Shown: one piece after another, positions 14,368 through 26,300 of the stretch
Position numbering within the stretch: position 1 is the first letter of the stretch
Layout: the number at the start of each line of letters is the position of its first letter
Virus record (IMG/VR): IMGVR_UViG_3300029922_000038
Span: 25,353-89,352 of that record
Direction: 5' to 3' (one strand)
DNA from: a virus
DNA: 64,000 nucleotides
Program-made: the position numbers and the translations under genes
Notes under the pieces: model-generated
Seen by the model: only the letters and a program-made list of their open reading frames with translations
Told to the model about the DNA's origin: nothing
Database searches by the model: none

Positions 14368-17300
14368 AATATGTTTTAGTAAGTGATTCCTCTGTAGAAA
14401 GAACTTGGTCAGTAAGAGGTAAAGCCTTCTTCACAGCCCTTCCAATTCTTGATTGACCACTATACTCACCACCAGTTATTTTATCCTTACCAGTAGAAGC
14501 ATATTGCCCTACAGCATGAAATATTTTACCAAAGTTAGTTACTGTTTGTACAGCAGGTATTACGTTCTTACTCATATCTACAAATGAACCTGGATTATAG
14601 TAAAATGAAAGTTCATCTAAATTCCTATGTAAGATATTAGACATATAAGTAAGCATCTTAGGATGATTTTTATCTTTATCTTTTTTAATAGCCATAAATG
14701 CAATCAGCATAGTTGACATTAACATCATCTCTTTAATATTAGCTCTCATATTAGCAATATCAACAGGAGATAAACCATCTATTTCAGTATCTCTATTTAA
14801 TAACTGATTTTTAGCTATTTTAAAAAATGATTGCATAGATTTAGTAATGCTATTATTATTTGCCCTATACATATCTCTAATAGATAACCATCTTCCTTTA
14901 AATTCTCTACCTAAGTCTTCATCATAATAAGATTCTGCTAACCTATTATTGAATGTATTAGGTATCCAGTTTCTAAATGTGAAAGCTAATCTACCAATTG
15001 CATTCTTTTTAGCTAATACTGCATAAGCATTATGGTAGTTACCGTGTATAATTTCAGATAACTTTTTAACCCGTAAAGCAGCATCCTTCATTATCCTACT
15101 ATCTTCTAAGTGTGAGAACTCTGGTTTAAATCCAGTACTTGTTCTTGCATCCCATAAATTATAGAATTGTTGTTTACCTTTAGCATCAATATAATAAGTT
15201 TCTCCTTTATCATTAGATACAGGCATATGTAGAAGTGCAGCAACCATCATTCTACCCTGACCTATAATTTCCTGATTCTTCATCATGAACATAAGCTTGT
15301 TCATAACTCCTTTTGCTTTAGATTGCCCTATTTCTTCAAATTCTCCAATAGTGCCCATCTTTTGCATCATATCATTAAATTTGGCTCTTGTTTCTTTATT
15401 TACTGAATTAGTAATTAAACCAGCTTTCCTATATTCTTTAGTACTAAAATCAGTACCATAAGAAGCATGTATTCTATTAGTAATACCAAGTAGCGTATGC
15501 CTTGTAATAGCCGCAAGTGGGTTCATTGCAAGTCTTGTAAATACAGTTGTATGAAGAAGTGCATCTATTGCTTTAGCTCCTGAAAATACTTTACCATTTT
15601 CATCAGGTTTACCTTCCATTTCTTCTGCTTTTCTATTACCATAGAAAGCATCTACACTATATTCTGCTCTTTCAATAGTATGTTTGAGGTCTTTATTACC
15701 TTTAATATTCTCTTGATTTCTAATAACATCTAAGCCATTAAGGATAGCATCTTCAACTTCAGTTTTAACCTTAACTGCTGCTCCCATTTCTACATATTTC
15801 TTAAATATAGTAGGAATATCATCTAATCTATCCTCTTGTGAAAGCTTGTCTCCCATCATACCATTTCTTAATCTTGCAATGGGTTTATTAGTAGCAGGGT
15901 CAATAGCATCATTTGTATGGTCAACAGCATCTTTATAAAGAGTATCTTGAGCTTCTTTTTTTAATCTACCAAATACTCCATCTACATCAAATAAGTTTTT
16001 CATAAGAGGTCTTGCAAGTTCAGGTAAATCCGACTTCTTCATAGATTTACCCATATCAAGATAAGGATCATATTTCTCTCTAAGTGAAAAAAGATATTTA
16101 TAATATTCTTGTAATTTTGGATTACTCTCAAGTGCATTATATTTAGATTCTACCCATTCATCATTTACTTTCTCTGGGATAAGATACTTTTGCCCCCCTT
16201 TTTTCCATAAGGCTTTTGTATTAGCTTCCCCATTCCTAATGTCATTTTCAGTAGAATATCTTATAAATGGACTATTTTCATGTTCCCATTCTTTTAATCT
16301 ATCTGTTTTAGCTTTTAAGTAAACAGCTTCATTTTCAGATTTAGTTTCTCCAAATTCAATATCTAAAGTATTATCAAGATGTTTAATATAATTAGTTCTA
16401 TCTTCTTCATACTTATCTAATAATTCTTTCTGTCTTGCATGAGAATCTTCACTAAATCTATCATCAGTTTCTCCATTTTTAACCTTATTAATATCTATCC
16501 TATATTTATTATTTAGTCTAAATAGACTCAATTCCCCTATTTTAGATTTATCTCCTTTATTAATTTCATCTTGAATTTCTTTTTCTTTAATATAATATTC
16601 AAGTCCAGTTCTTGTAATAAGTTCTTTCTTATTATCTAAGCCAGTTCTTGTAATCCTATCATGAAAATCTTTACCTAATGATTTAGTAAGGTCTTTATTA
16701 TATTCTTCTAATTTCTTTTTAATATCATGACTTTCATTTTCTCCATCTTGTGTAGATTCAGATATATATCTTTGTACAAGTCTTTCATTTGCATTATGGG
16801 ATAAACTACTATTTACAAATCTTGAACCTGCCCATCCAGTATCCTTATCTGCATTAAACATATCTTCTTTATAGATATTACCAAAGGTATTATTACCTTC
16901 TTTAAGGGCAACTATTCTTTGAGCACTTAATAATCTTTTTTCTGCATCTGAAAACTTAACTAAGAATTTACCAACAGCTTCTGATTCAGGATTATCTTCA
17001 CTATGGTCAAAACTCTTTAATAGTGAATCATATCCCCCCATATAAATCTTAGCTATTTTAAGATTATGAGAAGTAGGATTACCATTTATTAATTGATTAG
17101 CTTTAGTAAGATTATCATTAGACAAGGAGAGAACAGATTGTAAATCCTGTTTAGCTACTAATTTCTTAATTTGAACATTAATATTCTGCAAAGCTTCATC
17201 TTTAGCTGTTACTTCATTAGAAGTAATTACTTTTTGATTTTCCCAGGTTCTCTTTTGATTTTCTAATTGCATAAGTACTTTTCTAATACCAGGATCAGTA

Positions 17301-20300
17301 ATAGAATCATATTTATCTTTCTTATTTTCATCTTTAAAAGAAGGACTTTCGGCAGTTAGATTTACATCTTCTAACTTTTTATTAAGAACTTCTTTTAATT
17401 TATTCCAATTCTCTTGAAAATCAGTCTTTCTACCTTCTAAATTATCTTCTACCCAATTTGCAATAGCTATTTTAGCCTTTTCTCCAGGAGTTGCATTTGG
17501 ATTATCTAATACTGTTTGTTTATATTGTTCAGTTTTATTAATCTTACCATATAAATTACTGATAATAGGATTTTTATCCCCTAATAGTTCTATAACTTTA
17601 TTACCAGAACCCCTATCTACTTCTGATGGATTAGAAAGAGCATATTTAATTTGAGATAGTCCAGTATCTATTTTTTCAGGTTCTACTATATTTTGTTTTT
17701 CTTTTTCCCCATCTAAAGAAGTAAGTTTTAATACATTAGATACTAATTCTGATAAAGCAGAGCCTTCTTTAAGATTAGGAAATACAATAGTTTTAATAAG
17801 GTCAACTATTCTTTGAAGAATAGATTTACCACCATATTCTAAATTATTAAGCTCTCTTTGTAATCTTGGATCAGATAAACCATAAGATATAAGTTCTCCT
17901 ATACCATATTGCTTATTATCAGAACCTTTATCATGAGCATTATTAAATATATGGTCTAATAGAGCCTTAGTATTATCCTCTCCACCTACTTCAGTACCTC
18001 TATGTAACTGTATTTTATCTTGATTCTTATCTACAAATTCATATAATTTCTCTAATGATTTAATCGCAGTTACTTTTTTAATATCTGTAATTTTACCATC
18101 ATAATAATCATGTAAATCTTTTAGAGTTAATCCATGTAAAGCTTCATGGAAGATGGTTTCTTGTTGCCTACCTTCATTTTCTTCTTCTAAAGGATTAAAT
18201 TTAAGTGTAGTATCTCCACTTTCCTGACCTACATGAGCACTACCTTTAACTTTGAGTGTAGTAAATTCATTTTTCATATCTCCTATTTTTGGTAAAATAA
18301 GAGAAGCTAATTCTTTATAAGCAGGAGTAGCAGGGTCTTCTATAATAGCCCTAAGTGTATCTTCTGTTTTACCTCCATCTAAATGATATTTTTGACCTAA
18401 TTGATAAGCAGTAGGTAATTCTTTAAAATTAGTAGGTTGTTTTTCAGGAATATCTGCTCCAGGTAAAGTATTATTTTCTACTTTTTGATAGCTATCTATA
18501 TTATTCTCTTTATATAAAGAATGATTTACATCTTTATCAAAACTATATTCATACATATTACCAGTGCCAAGAGTATTTATCTTTTGATATACACCATCTT
18601 CTCTATCTTCATATAATCTATATTTATTAGATGTTTTAGAATATCTTGAAAGATACTTAGGTGCTTGCCATACATCATTAACTTTATCCCTTCTAAAAGA
18701 TACCATATCATTAGAATCCAAATTCTTTAATTTAAAAGAATCTATATCCCCATCTTTACCTTTAACATCAGTAATTTGAGTAACATCTTGTTTAACCCTC
18801 GTTGCTTGAGTAGGATTATGTTGAAATACTTGTCTTTGTACTCTATTAAAAGCTAAAGAATCATTGAAATCTATTTTACCTTTTTCAGAAATAAGATTTT
18901 CTTTAGCCCAATCAATAGGAATATATTTAACAAAAGAACTTCTTGATTGTACTCCACCATTAAGATAGGAATAAGTAATTAAATCTTTTGCTATTTCTCT
19001 AACTTCAGGGTCTTTAGAATGAATAGCATTATACCATTTTAAACTATTATCAAATGAAGTATTATCATCCTCTGCTTTTGCAGCATCATAATTAATTTCA
19101 TCAGGATTACCATAAGATTTAGATAATTTAATACCAGAAGCTAATCTATCTAACCAAGGATCTTTAGTTCTTGCTTCCATAACTCTGATGGCAAGGGATT
19201 TATTAGAATAAATTTTATTACCGTTTTCATCAAGAGTATATTCACTTACATTTAATCTTTTTCTATCCCCCTCTATATCATTAGATATAAAACCTTCTTT
19301 AGTAAAAGAAGAAGCCTTCATATTAGTGTGCATGAGGTCATACACTTTAGAAGTAAGAAAGTTAGATTTACCCACTTCTTTTAGAAAACTATTTTCAAAT
19401 CCCTCATAGGATTTAGTATAATAAGGAAATAATGTGCCTAATGTTTCTGCTGCATCTAATCCTGTTTTAATAATATTACCCTCTCTTGTCCTCTGCCCAT
19501 CTTTAGCAAAAAATTCATTTCCACCATTAATATGAGGAAGGCCATCTTGAAGAATACTACTTATTTTTTCATTAGCTAATTTAACATCAGATATAGATTT
19601 ACCTAACCCTTGTGAAGCAGGAGTCATAGCAGACTTTAAAGTTGTCATATCTCCAGCTATTTTATCATAAGCAATAAAGTTATAAAGTGCTTGATTTTGT
19701 ACTTTAGTATCCCCATTAGTGAGAGAATCATTCATCTCCTGCCTTGAAAGAGCTTTTACTTCAGTAACTCCTCTACTTTTTAAATCAGCTAAAGTTTTAT
19801 CTGTAAGCTGTCTTTTAGTAAGTTTATCTTCAAAAGATAATGTAGGATCATTAAGAGATTCTAATTTAGATATATAATTTTCAATAGAAGGTTGTCTTAG
19901 AAAAGGTACAGTAAAAGTTTCATCAAATCCTGTTTTATTAAGTAATTCATTAACTCCAAAAGTAAAAGTATTAATACCAGCTTTTGCAAGTATTTGAGCT
20001 TTAGCTTGGTCAACTGCTGATTGAAGTATTTCCCCTATATAAGAGGATATTGGTTTTCCATTAAACCCTTGTGTTTTATTAAGAATATATGCACCTTTTC
20101 TAATTTCACTATTATCATGATATATAGAACCATTATCTTGTTTAAATAAGACTGCATCATCATGGGTATTACCATTTTTATCTTCTAATCCTTGTGCAAT
20201 ATGTAGAGAAGTTTCTTGAGATAAAGTATGATTTCTAAGTGAAGAAGCTGCCATTGCAGTAATATCTTTACCTGCTTTATTATCTTTAAATACTTTATCT

Positions 20301-23300
20301 GTAGTACCCCAATAGAGAATGGAACCCTGTTTAGTATCTTTATTAATAAGGGCATCTATTCTATCAGATTCTGTTTTAAGATTACTAAAATCAGCAGGAG
20401 ACATAGTTTTATTAAGTAACTCTTCAGAACCTGCTATTTTATGATTAATATCTATAATCTTATTTTGTTTAGATTCTACTGTATCCTGATTAGAGTCTAC
20501 TTTTGATAATTTACCATCTTCTTCTAAATCATAATTATAAGTAAGATTATAAAGTTTATCAATATCAAAGTCAGACCCCATCTGTTTAACAATTTCATGG
20601 GGTACTAAAGCCATATCCTGATGACGTGGATCTAAATATCTAACTACTTTAAATCTCATTGTAGAATTATGTGGAAGGTGTGGTATCCTCATTCCTATAT
20701 GAAAATGAAGTTCATCATCCATCATACCTTCTTTTGGAGTACCATCTTTATTTATATACTTAGTATAATCAAGTAAATTACCTTCTTTATCTTTAAATCT
20801 CCAAGGAAGTGCTATTTCAGAATATCTTGAATTATCTTTAGGGTCTATTAATTGATAACCTAATCTTTTATATCCTACGGAAGAAGTCTGAATATATGAA
20901 TGTCCTGGAAGTTGAATATCCATCAAATTATTACTTATAAGGGAAGTAATCATAGGTTCAATCTTCTCTGCTTTAGTAGAATATGCCATATCAATAGCAA
21001 ATTTACCAGTTGCAGAATTAATTTTAAGTGCAGCAAGTTCATTAGGATTCCAGCCTAATGATTCTCCTTGTTTAATAAGATAGTTGCTTAGTTTAGTAAG
21101 ATCTTTTAACTGACCATCTTTTACACCCCATTCTTCATTAAGTTTAGTATGGGCATTATTAATTAACCATGAGTGAGCTTCATTATAAGGAGTTCTTAAT
21201 TCTCCAATAGTAGTATCCCCAATTTTAAAATCATCTGATAAATCAGCAAATAAGTTTACCCTTTCTTGTGTAGGTTGAGCAATAGTATTATCATCATGAT
21301 GAGGCATATCTTGCTGAATACCCCATCCCTCTCTTGGGATAGTTACACTATTATTAGCAATTAAATCTTCTAAATTATCTACTATATTACCATCTTCATC
21401 CCATATAGAAATAGGAGATTGCATGCCTAATTTAGCACCAGATTCATAAATAGCAGAAGCTATATCATACTTCTCCATCATCTTTCTCAAAGCATCCATT
21501 GAATGACCTTCTGTAATATCTTGTGATAATACTGCTTGTGAAGTCTTGTTATAGATAGCTTTATTAATACCATTATCAATATCAGAAGAAGTATCAACTG
21601 GCTTATTAGGTTGTAAATGTATATCTTCTTCTGGGCTAAGTTCTATGTGATGACTACCATCTTCTACTGACTTATCTATCTTTGATATAATAGAGTTATA
21701 AATAGAAGGTTCTATTTTACCCATTTTATATTGCCCATATAAATATTCTTTTCTTGTAGAAAGTTCTTGAGCATCAGTAGCATTAATAGCATTCTTTTCT
21801 TTATATTGATCAAGGGTTTCATTAAGAACTTTACCATCTAAATCATCTGATATAAATTTAGGATAGAAATCTTTAAGATAAATAACTTTTCTTGTTTCTC
21901 CTTTACCAAAGTTAGGTACTTCTCTTGGTGCTATTTGCATAGCTGCTCTTTTATGAAAATTATCAAGGGTTTCTTGAATAGACTTTTTACCAAATTGAGC
22001 AGGATCATTAAATAAGGTAGCTAATAAATTAGCTTTATTTATAGCATCATTTACTAAGAAATCAACTGCTGAATGTTTAATAACATCTTGTAATTTATCA
22101 GCTATATTTGTAGATGCGCTATTTTTAATAACATCTTGTTTATATGATTTATCCCCAAGTATATCTTCTATCCCAGATTTATTATTAGATATAATGCCAG
22201 ATTTCCTCCAATCTTCAATAGTCTGTTTAACCATTCCATCAAGTTCAGTTCTGATTATATCTTTTACATGATTCATAATATCATGTGCAAATGGTACTTG
22301 TGTCTCCTGTTTACCACTTATTTTATCAAATGCTTCAGGACTAACTTTAAATACTTCAGGATTTATTTTACCATTCTTTAAATATAATCCTATATCTCCA
22401 GGTTTTTCACTGATAGAATCATTCATTGAAGGGAATAAGAAGAATTTTAATCCTGCTTTTGCCCCAGTGTGATAGTTTTGTAGATATTGTTTTTTAGTAA
22501 AAGTTTTATCTTCTTCTTTAGTAGTAGTATCCTCTGCTTGTTCTATTTGTTTAGCTGTTTGCCTAACCCTATACATTTCTCCAGCAACAGCATTATAGAA
22601 ATTATCTATAACATGTTCAGGGAAATTATATTTACCATCCTGAAAGTTCCAACCATCTATATTAACTTTAGCGTCATTAATACTTTGAGTCATAGATTTA
22701 TCAGATAAAGTATATCCAGTAAATTTACCATAATTAGTACCTTGATTCTGAAATAAAACTAATTGTGTAAGTTGTCTTACTTTATCATTCATATCACCTT
22801 TAGTAATAGGATCTTCTTTAGACCCCCACATATCAGTAGTATCAAATAATTTAATGACAAAGTTTTTAGCTCTTTCAGTATCCCTTACAAATGATTTAAT
22901 AAGAGGATTGTTAGTAGCAAAAGCTGTTTGTTCAAGTTCTGCTGCCCTACCAGTAGATTGTAAATTATTAAGAGTATCACTTTGATAAGTAGTCTTATTT
23001 ATTAAGAATACACTATTCCCTTCTCCATTTCTATAAGAAGCCCCCCAATTGTCACTTTCTTCTTTAGCTGCTGCTCTTGCAAGCATATTTAAAGATGAAG
23101 TTTCAGTAGAAAAAGGATTATTCTTATCAAATAAATCATCTGTATTCTTTTCATCACTCTTTAATCCAGCAAGTCTTTGAAAAATATAAATAAGTTTACC
23201 ACTAAATATTTCTTTATCTGTTAAAGGTCTTTTAGTATCATCATTAGGATTATATTTAATATTCTCCTTATCTCCACTTACATTTCTAAGCATTTTGGGG

Positions 23301-26300
23301 GTAACATCTATGCCTACTTCATTAAAATGTTTGGCAATATCTGCCATTTGTTCATCTGAATAATACCCATTTGGGGTAGCAGAATTAACTAATTTAGTAT
23401 AACTATTAAGCAATTCTTTAGCTTTATCAGTATTTATTTGATAACCCCCTCTATTTTCTCCTGTTTCAGAAGATTTTATATATTCACTACCTAATAATTG
23501 ATTTTTCCATCTTTCACTAATCCTATTAGTAAGACCACTTTTGCTTGCATTTTGTATGTAAGCTGCCATTTCCCCCTTCTTATTATCTAAAAGTACAGAA
23601 TCATAATCAGATAATTTCTTTCTAAAGTTAGTGTTAAACTCATTTATAAGTTGAATATCTGCTTTTTGAATATCCCCACCACCTGTTAATTTGTCATATA
23701 ATGCTTTTAAGTTAGGATTTTTAGCTGCCAATTCTTGTAATTTGCCTAATATATTATAAGAAGGTGTATCTACAAGGTGCATAAGTACCCTATTATAGAG
23801 TGCTGTATAATCCTGAAACTTTTGAGTACCTAAAATAGATTCTACAGGTTTACCTTCTTTATCCATTTCTGGTATAAAGTACATAAACTTTCTCATATTA
23901 GCAGAAGCACTATCTTTAGGATTAATCTTTAAAGATGCCCCATCGCTATAATTAATTCCGGCAACTCTTTCTTCTTCAGATAGGGTTTCTCCTTTAATAG
24001 AAGTTTTAAAATTATTAAGATTTTGTTCTATTAAACTTTTAAACCCTATAAAACCATCTTCTTTTGCATCCCAATGAGCAAGGGCAAGAGTTATAAAAGG
24101 TTTAGCAGAATCATTGGTAGTTTTAGAATTTAAACTATTTAAAAATATATCATATACATTATCAAAGGCATCTGCTACACTTTCTCCTTTATTATTAACC
24201 TGATCTAAGAAATGATAAGTAAGTTCATCTACTATCTGGCTTTGTTGGGATAGGGATACATTTTCTAACTTATAATCTTTTATATTTAAAGAAGGTACTG
24301 GGCTTTCAGCAGACAGAGTCTTATTAAGGGTAGTAATTACTTCATTGGTTTTACCCCTCTTTGGAGTAAATTGATGAGTAGTTTCTTCTACCTTAGTTGG
24401 TTCTACCCCTGCTACATGAGTAGTTATAGGTTCTTCAATAGGTTTAATTTCAGATGGTAATATATCAGTATCAAAAGTAACAGTAGGTTGTACAAAGTAA
24501 GACCTACTACCATCTTTTTGTATAATAGGAGATAGATCTGTACTAAGTATATTATTCTTTAATAAGAAATCCATATAATTAGGATAATTCTTAACTATAT
24601 GTGAACCATTTTCATCTACTTGAGAATGGTTATATTCATCCTTAGAATCAATAAGATCAGCTTTTACAGTATGGGTTTTACTATCAAGTACAGTAGTTAT
24701 AGAAGTATTATGTTGGTCTAAATTATATTTAGATTCATCATAAGATTCTCCTTCTACAAACTTACCAGAAGTACCATAATTAATAATAAGTTTATCATTA
24801 ACCAATGATATATTAAATGTTTGACTATTAAGTTTTAGGTTCTTAAAGTCATCACTTACATAAGTAAATTGTTTAATAAAATCTTGTAGCCCTTTTAAAG
24901 AACCTACATTATAACCATTAATAATAGTATTACCCTGATGCTTTAAGTATGTATTAATAGCTCCAAGAATTAAACTTTTATCATTATTAGATATTTTTGC
25001 AATATCTAAAATATGCCCAAAATTAACATCTTGTACAGGAGTTTTAGTAACCATAACTACAGTACCAGCTATTGCTTGGTTAGTTATAGTTTTATCACTG
25101 CCTTGCAGTAACCCATTTGCTTTTACAATAGCTAATTCCCCATCTTCAAATCTATTAAGATTATTTTTACCAAATGCTTCAGTAGGGGTATTAGTAGTAC
25201 CTTCTTCTAATATATTCCTATAACCAATACTTTTATCATTTATAACTGATTTAAGCGTTTTACCTGGATTTTTTATTAACCAATCCCTTATTAAAGCATG
25301 TTCTTTAAATATACTTTCATTTCTATCTTTTAATTCATCACTTGTTCCAAGATTTTTATTTAGCCAATCTTTTGTATGGAGATATAAATCAGGTTTCCCC
25401 TCTTGTGTTATTTTAATAGGTACATTATATATATCTTCTTTATTGGCTTCATAATCTTCATGTTTAGTATCTAATGATAATTCTATTTCAGAACCCATTT
25501 CATAAGAACCAGGAGCAGACATTTGAATATATTTTTGTTCTATTTTAGGAGTTCCATCTTCATTAAAACTTCTTACTATTGTGTAATGTTCATTTCCTTT
25601 AGTATCTATAATAGTATCAACATGAAAATCTGCACTATGAAATGCCGCTTGTGCTCCTACATTAACTTGTTTACCTTCTTCATCAGTAAGAGGTTTACCA
25701 GTTATAGGATTAGTTATTTGACTTTTTTCTCCAACAGTAACATTTTTATTAGTTACTTTTTCTTCCTCAATATTAGGATTTTTAACATCCCCTTTAATTA
25801 TTTTATCTTCTGATACAGGGGATTTTATAAATCCACTATCTCCAAGAAATCCTTCTGGATTACCTACCTGATTATCAGCTTCTGTAATTCCCTCTTCACT
25901 TGTTGGAGTTCCTTTTCCAATTGTTCCTTCAGTTTCATTAACTCCTGTATTTTTTGTATCATCTTCTATTTCTGATTGTTTATTTGTTTTTTTAGTATTA
26001 TCTTTTCTATCTAATTCTTCTACTCTATCTGTAATTACTTTTTTAACCTCTGGCTTTTCATCAGAAATTTCATTTGACAAATCTACTAATTTAGTTTTAT
26101 TAGTTTCATTTTTAACTTCTTTTTTTAAATCTTTAACTCCTTGCTTATTCTTTTCAACAATTGCTTGTTTAGTATCTTCAATATTTTTTTTAATAGTTTC
26201 AGGATCAGTTGCATCTCTAAACTTATCTCTTGAAATCTTTAATGAGTTTTCAAGTTCTGCCTTTAGGCCAGCTTTTTGTTTGGTAAAATGTTCAGCTAAT